A stretch of 5,765 nucleotides of DNA from Gammaproteobacteria bacterium (GCA_016191795.1 JACPVK010000416.1:1-5765), one strand, 5' to 3'; shown: positions 1-5,765, numbered from the stretch's first letter. Translations and numbers: made by a program. The notes: generated from the letters alone by a model not told the origin.

Positions 1-4
1 AAGC

Positions 5-26
5 GTCAGCCTGAAGGCCGACCCAC
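5..26 (-). repeat. REP-like hairpin with GTGG head
   Basis: Read on the minus strand, GTGG (26-23) is followed by GTCGGCC, loop TTCA and GGCTGAC (22-5). This forms a 7-bp stem with one G-T wobble. A GTRG tetranucleotide in front of an imperfect palindrome is the recognised signature of bacterial REP elements mobilised by RAYT transposases. The copy number in this genome cannot be seen from one window. Confidence 0.6.
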
Positions 27-46
27 AAAACGGATAACCATAAAAA

Positions 47-64
47 CATTTGCGTTCATTTGCG
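47..64. repeat. Short direct repeat CATTTGCG
   Basis: CATTTGCG occurs at 47-54 and again at 57-64, separated by TT. On the minus strand this reads as CGCAAATG in tandem. Similar short tandem tracts occur as dispersed intergenic sequence in many proteobacterial genomes (recalled, not checked). It lies between two REP-like hairpins and is probably part of the same repeat cluster. Confidence 0.4.
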
Positions 65-87
65 GACTAATGCTTTTGCCAACCCTG

Positions 88-110
88 TCGCGGGCATGGC
101 CCACTCCTAC
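88..110 (-). repeat. REP-like hairpin with GTAG head
   Basis: On the minus strand, GTAG (110-107) and GA precede the hairpin GTGGGC, loop CAT, GCCCGC (104-90). This is a 6-bp stem with one T-G wobble, followed by GA. GTAGGAG followed by a GC-rich palindrome and CGCGA is a very common dispersed repeat in Pseudomonas and other Gammaproteobacteria. It may also act as a barrier or weak terminator for the operon, whose last stop codon lies 63 nt upstream in transcription order; that role is inference. Confidence 0.65.
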
Positions 111-123
111 AAATAACGATTTA

Positions 124-145
124 CTCTGTGCCTCCGTGTCTCTGC
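124..145. repeat. CTCTGTGCCTCCGTGTCTC-type dispersed repeat fragment
   Basis: The segment begins CTCTGTGCCTCCGTGTCTC and is built of near-repeating CTCTGTG/CTCCGTG units. On the minus strand it reads GCAGAGACACGGAGGCACAG. Tracts of this GCAGAG(A/G)C type occur as dispersed intergenic repeats across many environmental bacterial genomes. The identification is by recall of the pattern and needs a genome-wide count. Confidence 0.4.
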
Positions 146-172
146 ATCGAATCTTTTCCAAGATCAGAAAAT

Positions 173-2878
173 TTATTTATATTCCATACCCAGCAACTGA
201 TTCATTCTGTTTTCAAAATTACGGCAATACTTCAAAAAGTGCAGCGTCTGTATATCTTCGCGTTGACTAACATTAAACAAGCGTAAAGGCACATCAATAT
301 CGGTCACGTATACCGGTTTGCGCCCTTCACCGATCATACGCGCATTAATGTATTGCAATGCCTCTGTCATCACCGATGAGGTATAAGTCTGATAATCAAA
401 ATAGCGTCCGTCACATATCAGCGTTAGCCTGTCGCCATTTTTCGCGCCTTCAACCTGCAACTGTATCTCCATGAAATTTCGTTGTGCATTGACAGATTCG
501 GCACCAATTCGGTTAAATTCAATCACACCAAGTCTGTTATTGCTTATCTGGGTTAATTCAAGCGCCGTTAACTCGCGGTTCTGGTAACTGATATTTTTCA
601 TGCGGTTACGCACGTTACGCAAAAAATATAACCAGCGCGTCAAATAACTATCGCGATCATACCAGTCCTGTCTGAAGTGACATAAAGACCCACGCTCATC
701 CAGTATCCAGGTATCACATGTTCGATTGGCCACACGATAAAACAATTGCACCATGCCCGGTTTATTGCGCTGGTAAATTTCACGTAGCGGCATACCCAGC
801 ATCGACATGCGTTCGATACCTGTCTCAACAAATTCCGGTGTCGTTGTTTCCAGAAACAGTAACAGCGCCGCTTCATTTCCCAGCAGGTTAACCTGCAAGC
901 CATGCTCATCCCGTTGCAAACAATAATAATGTTCGCCCAGGCGGACAATAAACCGACTCTGACCGGTTTTCTTTTTTAAAAAGAAATCGATCATTTCGGC
1001 ATAAATCTGCCCGGTGCGCTGTGCCAGATAAGTACTGGCACCGGCAGCATAACCATGAGCCTGTAATGGCAGAGCTTTAGGCTTTGGCAGCGTCGCGCCA
1101 TACATCAGCCAGTCGCATAAACACTGCAACACACCGGATTCGCCAGCGTAACGTTTAACTTCCACATCACCCCAGTTACTCATCACCAGTTGTTCGCAGT
1201 GTCCGATCAAACTTTCCAGCTGTAATGGCAGGTCAGTATTTTCTTTGGCGGATTTTTCCTCGAGAGCCTCAATCTGGGCACGCAACACTTCATCCATGAC
1301 CAGATGTATAAACACCATGGCATACTGGACTTCACGGGGTTTATTAAAAACCTCACGCGAGGTTTCAATAATTTTTGTACGGTCCAGATGTGATACCAGC
1401 ACTTCAAGCGCATGTCGTGCATCGATTTGTTTAACGGCACGCAAGGGACAGTCCACTGCCACCTGCGTTGATTTGTCGACAACATAGTTGAGCCATGCCC
1501 AGGCAATCAGAGCCAGTAAACTGGAAGATTCATACAATATTTTTTCCTGCTCATCTACCGCTCCAACCAGTAACTTCCAGTGTTCGATCGGCGCGATAAC
1601 ATGCCGAAATATTACTCGCCCCTGTAATAACTCGGCATTGGGCCGGGTTGTAATAACCGGTACACGCTGTTTGGGCTCGGATAAAAACTGCAACATATTC
1701 TGCGCCAGCGATAATTGTTGTTGCGACGCCTCATCTTTCGCATGAGACTGGTATCGATCAATAATTTTATTGAATGCCAGTCCTATCTCGCGCATGAGTG
1801 CACGACTGGTCTGTATGTATCGCATGGCATCGAATGCCTGCGGCTTGAGATGTATATAATGCTCTTTAGGTTGTGGCACCAGGCTGGCCAGTAACCCACC
1901 TTTTGACGAGTATTGTTTGAGTGCAGCCAGTAACCTGTCAGGCGGCATCAGATGATCCGCCTGTCCCATATCCTCTATGGATTCAAACAGCACTTCGCGC
2001 ATCATGTTGTCGGCAGTTACTTCCTTGCTTGTATCATCAAGATAAACATGATGTTTCATGCGTATGGCCGTGCCATCAATTTTTGGCCAGCTCTTCTGTA
2101 TAGTGTTTAGCAATAAAAGCTTTGGCCAGCTGACTTCGGGAAATTTTTGCACATCATGCACACAATCCATTGCCTGCTTCATTAATTCATGAGGGGTTGA
2201 CGCCGCCAGTCCACCCAGATCGATATATTCCTGATCCGGCACAAAACGAGCGACTTTTATTTTGTCGACAAAATCCGCATAGTGCTCTTCCAGCTCGGGT
2301 GGCACCAGCCACCACACTGGATATTTACCCGCCAGTAAAAAGCTTTCTGTATAAAACGAATCGAGAAACAAGGCTGCTGATGCAAAATATTCATTGGCCT
2401 CTTTACGCAAGCCATGCTGTGTCAAGCCGGCAGCTGACACCAGATTCGCCTGTGCTTCAAGATCACGGCTGCGCAACCAGGCATTTACCCTGTAAAGCTT
2501 GTCTTCGAGAATTTTTTGATGTTGTTCCTTCATATCAGCGGCATGAACCAGCCACAGGCTCATTTTGTTTTTTAGAAATGAATATTTTACAAATAAGGCT
2601 TCTATGGGTGCATTGCCCAGAATTCCGGCATGCTCCACATGAAATCGTGAATTGAGTTTTCTGGCCAGTCCTATGGTGGTTTTTTCGGGCTCATAACCAT
2701 ACACACCATAAGGCGCATCCGGCCCGTTATAACCGGGAAGCAGACGGCTGTTGACATGAAAAATAAGTGGCAATAGCTGAATCGCAGACGATTGCGCCTG
2801 GGGTAACTGGCGTAAATAAATCTGCAGGCAGTTTTTGTTTCGTTTTAAAAATGCCTGGCGTGCATCGACAATTTCCAC
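173..2878 (-). CDS. Class I adenylate cyclase homologue lacking catalytic residues (probable pseudo-cyclase)
   Basis: A 901-residue protein. Family markers: LLPLIFHVNSRLLPGY (35-50; E. coli CyaA has LLPTLLHYHHPLMPGY); FLDSFYTESFLLAGK (171-185) followed by WWLVPPELEEHYADFV (189-204; E. coli LWNMVPCDEEEHYDDYV); YIDLGGLA (218-225; E. coli WLDLGGLS); and AWAWLN (459-464). The last ~290 residues look like the C-terminus of Pseudomonas-type enzymes, which are of similar length. The nucleotidyltransferase site is destroyed. Where E. coli has YTMGS, then a loop, then SDLDIWVCH, this protein has FVKYS (96-100), a loop about six residues shorter, then NKMSLWLVH (104-112). The two metal-binding Asp are therefore Lys105 and Ser107. 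The third expected Asp (E. coli FFLID) aligns with Ser148. cAMP synthesis is unlikely; a binding or regulatory role is inference. The GTG start directly follows an in-frame TAA and is the first possible start. Only a weak GGGG lies 10 nt upstream, so translation may be coupled to the regulator ending 17 nt before. Family assignment is strong; inactivity is probable. Confidence 0.9.
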   Translation of the reverse strand: MEIVDARQAFLKRNKNCLQIYLRQLPQAQSSAIQLLPLIFHVNSRLLPGYNGPDAPYGVYGYEPEKTTIGLARKLNSRFHVEHAGILGNAPIEALFVKYSFLKNKMSLWLVHAADMKEQHQKILEDKLYRVNAWLRSRDLEAQANLVSAAGLTQHGLRKEANEYFASAALFLDSFYTESFLLAGKYPVWWLVPPELEEHYADFVDKIKVARFVPDQEYIDLGGLAASTPHELMKQAMDCVHDVQKFPEVSWPKLLLLNTIQKSWPKIDGTAIRMKHHVYLDDTSKEVTADNMMREVLFESIEDMGQADHLMPPDRLLAALKQYSSKGGLLASLVPQPKEHYIHLKPQAFDAMRYIQTSRALMREIGLAFNKIIDRYQSHAKDEASQQQLSLAQNMLQFLSEPKQRVPVITTRPNAELLQGRVIFRHVIAPIEHWKLLVGAVDEQEKILYESSSLLALIAWAWLNYVVDKSTQVAVDCPLRAVKQIDARHALEVLVSHLDRTKIIETSREVFNKPREVQYAMVFIHLVMDEVLRAQIEALEEKSAKENTDLPLQLESLIGHCEQLVMSNWGDVEVKRYAGESGVLQCLCDWLMYGATLPKPKALPLQAHGYAAGASTYLAQRTGQIYAEMIDFFLKKKTGQSRFIVRLGEHYYCLQRDEHGLQVNLLGNEAALLLFLETTTPEFVETGIERMSMLGMPLREIYQRNKPGMVQLFYRVANRTCDTWILDERGSLCHFRQDWYDRDSYLTRWLYFLRNVRNRMKNISYQNRELTALELTQISNNRLGVIEFNRIGAESVNAQRNFMEIQLQVEGAKNGDRLTLICDGRYFDYQTYTSSVMTEALQYINARMIGEGRKPVYVTDIDVPLRLFNVSQREDIQTLHFLKYCRNFENRMNQLLGMEYK
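1473..1482. repeat. TTGTCGACAA palindrome, copy 1
   Basis: A perfect 10-bp palindrome inside the cyclase homologue, covering codons for Val-Asp-Lys near residue 467. It is one of three copies in the window; every GTCGAC in the window is embedded in this longer palindrome. A binding role is unproven. Confidence 0.5.
2259..2274. repeat. ATTTTGTCGACAAAAT palindrome, copy 2 (16 bp)
   Basis: The longest of the three copies: a perfect 16-bp palindrome inside the cyclase homologue, covering codons for Phe-Val-Asp-Lys-Ile near residues 203-207. It contains the shared core TTGTCGACAA. Confidence 0.5.
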
Positions 2879-2895
2879 TTAACGGTTACCCCGGT

Positions 2896-3657
2896 CTATT
2901 TTACTTCGCCAAGAAATTTGTCTATGCGTTTATTCACATCATCAATCTGAAAGGGCTTCACAATATAATCATTGGCACCGGCACCCAGTGAATTTTTCAC
3001 ATCACTCGCCTCTTTACTGCCCGTCAACATCAGCACCGGTGTTTTACGCCAGATATTTTTGCCACGAATCAATTCAACCAGCTTGATACCATTCATGCCC
3101 GGCAAACCAATATCAAGCAACACCAGTCTTGGCGGGCTGATGGTATTGATCAGGTTGTAACCGCGAGTTCCGTCCCCGGCAGTGATCAGCTCCAGATGTT
3201 TTTTATGCACCAGCGCCGAAATCAGCTTGACGATTACCGGATCATCTTCCACCAGCAATACGGTTTTACGATAGGCATAAACCATAAAATGCCTGATAAA
3301 CTCGATGCCATCATAGGGCTTAACCGCATAATCATTGGCACCACTGTGTTTGGCTTTTTCGATGGCGGTTTTATTTTCGGCACTGCTTACCAGTACGATT
3401 ATGTAGGCGTGTGCGGCGGCAGGCATGTCACGTATTTGTCGACAAAGCTCGAAGCCGTCACCATCGTCCAGTTTGCCATCAATGATAATAAGTGTCATTT
3501 CATCGATGCTGTTCGTGGATTTGGCTTTTTCATCGTGCAGGGCGCGGGCTTCGGCAGCGGTTTTGGCCAGCGCAAGATTCGTCAAGCCGCGATCTTCGAA
3601 GATTGCTTTAAGACGTGGCAATATGCCGGTAGTGGAATCAATAACAAGTATGCTCAT
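2896..3657 (-). CDS. Tandem-receiver response regulator (REC-REC) without output domain
   Basis: A 253-residue cytoplasmic protein made of two CheY-like receiver domains and nothing else. REC1 covers about residues 1-128: Asp7 in the acidic pocket, probable phosphoacceptor Asp60 in LIIID, Ser91 at the Thr/Ser position and Lys113 in VKP. REC2 covers about 131-250: acidic pocket Glu137, Asp138 and Asp139, phosphoacceptor Asp182 in LVLLDIGLPGMNG, Thr212 and Lys234 in VKPF. REC2 is fully canonical. REC1 has Ile6 where one metal-binding acid is expected, so its phosphorylation may be weaker. With no DNA-binding or enzymatic domain, it must act through a protein partner. The cyclase homologue 17 nt downstream is the obvious candidate, by context only. 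No histidine kinase is encoded here. The ATG start has GAGA 4 nt upstream. A stretch around GANDY is almost identical at DNA level in both domains. Function within a pathway is unknown. Confidence 0.93.
   Translation of the reverse strand: MSILVIDSTTGILPRLKAIFEDRGLTNLALAKTAAEARALHDEKAKSTNSIDEMTLIIIDGKLDDGDGFELCRQIRDMPAAAHAYIIVLVSSAENKTAIEKAKHSGANDYAVKPYDGIEFIRHFMVYAYRKTVLLVEDDPVIVKLISALVHKKHLELITAGDGTRGYNLINTISPPRLVLLDIGLPGMNGIKLVELIRGKNIWRKTPVLMLTGSKEASDVKNSLGAGANDYIVKPFQIDDVNKRIDKFLGEVK
3435..3446. repeat. TTTGTCGACAAA palindrome, copy 3 (12 bp)
   Basis: A perfect 12-bp palindrome inside the response regulator. Here it is read in a different codon phase (Cys-Arg-Gln), so the shared sequence is not simply a repeated peptide. 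Confidence 0.5.
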
Positions 3658-3698
3658 ACTATCTCAACCAGATAAATCAGGCCTGTTGAACTCATGCA

Positions 3699-4982
3699 TT
3701 ATGCACCGTAAGTTGCATTGTCTGACTTATGCGTGTCAGATGATGCCGGTGCACTGACTTTTAATAACAACAGAAAACCCACTATAAAAAATATCAGCAG
3801 CGACAAAATGGAATAGCGGTGATTATTCGTCAGCACCGCCACCAGCCCCATCAATACCGGACCCAGAACAGCCGCTGCCTTCCCCATCATGTTATAGACG
3901 CCAAAGTATTCAGCTGCACGCTCGGCCGGTATCATTCTGGCAAACCAGGAACGGCTCAACGCCTGCACACCGCCCTGAACCAGTCCGATTGCCACGGCCA
4001 GAAAATAAAACTCTTTGGGTGTCGTCATAAAGTAGCCCCACAGGGTTATCAACCCGTACACCGTAATAGCAAACAGCAGCGCGGTTTTCACACCGATTCG
4101 CTCACCGACGCGGCTGAATACAATAGCGGCGGGAAAGCCAACAAATTGCGTGAGCAGCAGGGCGGTAATCAAATCATTAACACTAAACCCCAGCGACATG
4201 CCGTAATCCACCGCCATAAAGATAATAGTGTCTACACCGTCGATATAAATCCAGTATGCCAGTAGAAACAGTCTGATTTCCCGTTGCGCCAGACAATGAC
4301 GAAACGTGTTGCGGGTTTCGCGCCAGATCTGACCTGCCTGCAACCGGTTTTGCACTAATGGCGTGGATTCTTTTACCCATAGCCCCAGAGGCATGCTAAA
4401 GACAAACCACCATACCGCTACCAGCACAAATGAAAACAGCACGGCATCCATGGCCGCCGTAAAACCGAACAGTTCAGGCTGCTGACTCATGACCACACAA
4501 AAAGCCAGTAACAAGCCACCGCCAAGGTAACCCATTGCATAACCCAAACCGGAAAGACGATCCATGTTCCTGCCCTGACTGACATCCACCAGCAACGAAT
4601 CATAAAAAACATTGGCCGCCATAAATGCAATCAGGGCAATCATGTAAAGCACCAGGGCAGCTTGCCAGTCACCACCACCTGCCCAATGCAAAACAGCTGT
4701 GGCCAGGGCACCTGCCGACATAAATCCCAGCAATAGATGTTTACGCCAGCCTTTACAGTCTGCCAGCGCGCCCAGCACCGGTGCCAGAATCACAATTATC
4801 AAACTTGCAGCCGAATTGGCACTGCCCAGCCAGAACGTACTTTGCTCGGACGATAGTCCGGTTGACCAGAATTGTTTGAATACCACCGGAAAAAAACCCG
4901 CAATCACCACTGTGGCAAATACAGAATTAGCCCAGTCGTACATTGCCCAGGACCAGATAGATTTCAGATTGCGAGCTGGCAT
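3699..4982 (-). CDS. UMF1/Atg22-like major facilitator superfamily transporter
   Basis: A 427-residue inner-membrane protein with about 12 predicted transmembrane segments (roughly 17-37, 50-70, 82-100, 107-127, 144-165, 178-200, 235-258, 268-290, 298-318, 325-345, 365-385, 389-409). The N-terminal SWAMYDWANSVFATVV (11-26) is the hallmark of the bacterial Atg22-like/UMF1 family (Pfam PF11700). Other markers are an MFS motif-A loop GALADCKGWRK (71-81), NVFYDSLL (124-131), QGGVQALSRSWFARMIP (336-352) and FGVYNMMGKAAAVLGP (360-375). Length is normal for the family and the frame is intact. Bacterial members have no firmly established substrate; the yeast relative Atg22 exports amino acids from the vacuole, which should not be carried over to this protein. 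The gene is first in the minus-strand run, with the response regulator starting 41 nt beyond its stop. The ATG start has a GGAG 10 nt upstream. Confidence 0.92.
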   Translation of the reverse strand: MPARNLKSIWSWAMYDWANSVFATVVIAGFFPVVFKQFWSTGLSSEQSTFWLGSANSAASLIIVILAPVLGALADCKGWRKHLLLGFMSAGALATAVLHWAGGGDWQAALVLYMIALIAFMAANVFYDSLLVDVSQGRNMDRLSGLGYAMGYLGGGLLLAFCVVMSQQPELFGFTAAMDAVLFSFVLVAVWWFVFSMPLGLWVKESTPLVQNRLQAGQIWRETRNTFRHCLAQREIRLFLLAYWIYIDGVDTIIFMAVDYGMSLGFSVNDLITALLLTQFVGFPAAIVFSRVGERIGVKTALLFAITVYGLITLWGYFMTTPKEFYFLAVAIGLVQGGVQALSRSWFARMIPAERAAEYFGVYNMMGKAAAVLGPVLMGLVAVLTNNHRYSILSLLIFFIVGFLLLLKVSAPASSDTHKSDNATYGA

Positions 4983-4992
4983 GGTGGTAACA

Positions 4993-4996
4993 CTCC
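4993..4996 (-). promoter_or_regulatory. Ribosome binding site of the transporter gene
   Basis: GGAG on the minus strand ends 10 nt before ATG 4982. It is the best Shine-Dalgarno match among the genes of the window and supports this start. Confidence 0.55.
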
Positions 4997-5062
4997 GGGT
5001 TGTTTGACTTGTTGTTTCATTAGCCTATCGCCACGCTGTTGCCGGATAGTGAATGGTGGCTC

Positions 5063-5091
5063 ATTTTAAACAGATTCATGCTGACAGCCAG
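5063..5091 (-). promoter_or_regulatory. Possible sigma-70 promoter for the transporter operon
   Basis: Minus-strand TAAAAT (5068-5063) matches five of six bases of the -10 consensus. CTGGCT (5091-5086) lies 17 bp upstream but matches only three of six bases of the -35 consensus. The position, about 80 nt upstream of ATG 4982, is plausible. Weak prediction. Confidence 0.2.
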
Positions 5092-5115
5092 TGGTGAACT
5101 GGATAATTAACAGCC

Positions 5116-5133
5116 TCTGCTGTACACAACAGA
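5116..5133. promoter_or_regulatory. Operator-like imperfect inverted repeat
   Basis: TCTGCTGT-AC-ACAACAGA: two 8-base arms that match in seven of eight positions around a 2-bp centre. Size and symmetry suit a dimeric helix-turn-helix regulator. It lies about 134 bp upstream of ATG 4982 and 176 bp upstream of ATG 5309, so it could serve either direction. No regulator gene in the window is known to bind it. Confidence 0.35.
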
Positions 5134-5232
5134 AATAAAAGCAGCATTCATTCCCCAGCGTCGCCATATTGCTGTAAAAAAACGAATAGGGAGAAATTCC
5201 TCAAATTTATGGAATGCTACTATAAGAAGAAC

Positions 5233-5263
5233 CAGACATTTATAGTAATGCAGTGTATATAGT
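5233..5263 (+). promoter_or_regulatory. Possible sigma-70 promoter for the plus-strand gene
   Basis: CAGACA (5233-5238) matches four of six bases of the -35 consensus. The segment TATATAGT (5256-5263) holds overlapping -10 candidates: TATATA with a 17-bp spacer, or the better TATAGT with 19 bp. Transcription would begin roughly 40 nt before ATG 5309. Weak prediction. Confidence 0.25.
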
Positions 5264-5308
5264 CATCCCCGAAGTACGTTTAGAACACCGGCGAACCATT
5301 AGTACAGC

Positions 5309-5765
5309 ATGGCCAGACATAACAAATTTCTGATTTTGATTATCGGCATGGCCCTGTTAATTGGCCTGATGAGCAGTCCCGATAACCCCTATCAAACTAA
5401 AACGCCCTGGAATATCCAGCCATTAATTGATGGCCGGGTCTATGTATTCGGCATTACGCCGGGCAAAACCACCATACAGGAAGCCAACCAGATCCTTGGC
5501 CACTTTGCCGAATCGCGCCTTTACAACACCGAGCCACCACAACTGCTGGCTACTCACGAAAGTCTGATACTGGGTGATGACGAATCGGCGCGCATTGATT
5601 TGCAATACACCATAGATGAAGTTGAACTGGCAGCCATGCAACAAACATCGATGGTATTCAGCCCCTGCCAGTTTGTTAAACCCACCGTGGAACAGGAAAT
5701 CGAGCTGCTGAACAAGCCTGTGGCCAAACTGATTTACACACCTGTCACAGATTACAGCGTCAAGG
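5309..5765 (+). CDS. Unrecognised protein with N-terminal membrane segment, cut by window end
   Basis: The frame opens at ATG 5309, directly preceded by an in-frame TAG nine bases upstream, and stays open to the window edge for 152 complete codons. The N-terminus (MARHNKF, then LILIIGMALLIGLM at about 8-21) is a basic stretch followed by a hydrophobic segment, suggesting a signal anchor or signal peptide. No Cys follows it, so it is not a lipoprotein. The rest is soluble and presumably periplasmic. It includes VYVFGITPGKTTIQEANQILG (about 44-64, split here as VYVFGITPGKT and TIQEANQILG), which loosely resembles the Gly-x-Thr...Leu-Gly helix start of BamE/SmpA-like repeats, but this is too weak for assignment. 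Proteins opening in a similar way seem to occur in other Gammaproteobacteria as hypotheticals; this is from memory. There is no clear Shine-Dalgarno sequence. The gene is divergent from the transporter operon. Coding status is likely; function is unknown. Confidence 0.8.
   Translation, partial: MARHNKFLILIIGMALLIGLMSSPDNPYQTKTPWNIQPLIDGRVYVFGITPGKTTIQEANQILGHFAESRLYNTEPPQLLATHESLILGDDESARIDLQYTIDEVELAAMQQTSMVFSPCQFVKPTVEQEIELLNKPVAKLIYTPVTDYSVK

Larger units (their letters stand above)
4983..5308. other. Divergent intergenic region between transporter operon and plus-strand gene
   Basis: This 326-nt stretch carries no convincing gene. It is more A+T rich than the flanking genes, especially at 5130-5265, and should hold the promoters of both the minus-strand operon and the plus-strand gene. 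It contains an operator-like inverted repeat at 5116-5133 and weak promoter-like hexamers on both strands. No TGTGA-N6-TCACA CRP site was found, despite the cyclase-related gene in the operon. Confidence 0.6.

Noticed and set aside
151..164. Hairpin ATCTT-TTCC-AAGAT just past the cyclase homologue's stop, considered as a terminator
   Set aside because: The stem is only 5 bp and A+T rich, and no T-run follows on the minus strand, so a Rho-independent terminator is not supported.
2170..2655. A 161-codon plus-strand open frame antisense to the cyclase homologue
   Set aside because: It lies wholly opposite a protein with clear family motifs, has low-complexity-free but unrecognisable sequence, and has no ribosome site or partner. 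It is a shadow frame.
173..2878. Calling this gene cyaA with adenylate cyclase activity
   Set aside because: The GS and DxD residues required for catalysis are absent, so the symbol and the activity would mislead.
3196..3675. A 159-codon plus-strand open frame opposite the response regulator
   Set aside because: The opposite strand encodes two textbook receiver domains; this antisense frame is explained by their codon pattern.
1517..4513. The 7-mer CCAGTAA recurs six times on the plus strand
   Set aside because: Every case checked encodes Leu-Leu followed by a G-starting codon as TTA-CTG on the minus strand, so codon-pair use explains it.
5018..5020. Upstream ATG of an 18-codon leader frame overlapping the transporter start
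   Set aside because: It is too short, is not regulated by any visible stem-loop or codon run, and could easily arise by chance.
5025..5049. Inverted CTATC/GATAG arms upstream of the transporter, considered as an attenuator or riboswitch
   Set aside because: Only five paired bases around a long loop, with no alternative structure or known riboswitch core visible.
4983..5308. Search for a CRP (cAMP receptor) binding site near the cyclase-related operon
   Set aside because: No pair of TGTGA/TCACA half-sites with 6-bp spacing is present.

Overview
The window comes from a gammaproteobacterium of middling G+C content. The evidence is a class I adenylate cyclase homologue, a family found almost entirely in Gammaproteobacteria. 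Its length and C-terminal third resemble the longer Pseudomonas-type cyclases more than the enterobacterial ones. The leftmost 170 bases also carry REP-like hairpins with GTAG/GTGG heads, of the kind scattered through gammaproteobacterial genomes. The species cannot be named from this sequence.

Layout from right to left on the minus strand: a three-gene run with short gaps, probably one operon. It starts with a UMF1/Atg22-like major facilitator transporter (3699-4982). After 41 nt comes a tandem-receiver response regulator without an output domain (2896-3657). After 17 nt comes a 901-residue class I adenylate cyclase homologue (173-2878). A cluster of dispersed intergenic repeats (1-172) lies beyond the operon's end. 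On the right, a 326-nt intergenic region (4983-5308) separates the operon from a divergent plus-strand gene (5309 onward). That gene encodes an unrecognised protein with an N-terminal membrane segment and is cut by the window edge.

The main point of interest is the cyclase homologue. Its fold-defining motifs on both sides of the active site are readable, but the nucleotidyltransferase signature is gone. The Gly-Ser loop is altered and shortened, the metal-binding Asp-x-Asp is Lys-Met-Ser, and the third expected acidic residue is Ser. It is best read as a pseudo-adenylate cyclase, kept as a full-length open frame directly behind a receiver-only regulator. A working model is that the phosphorylated tandem-REC protein and the pseudo-cyclase form a signalling pair that acts by binding rather than by making cAMP. 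This is inference. The transporter's substrate and its link to the pair are unknown.

Other points worth checking are three copies of the palindrome TTGTCGACAA inside the operon's coding sequence, an operator-like inverted repeat in the divergent promoter region, and a stretch of near-identical DNA shared by the two receiver domains.
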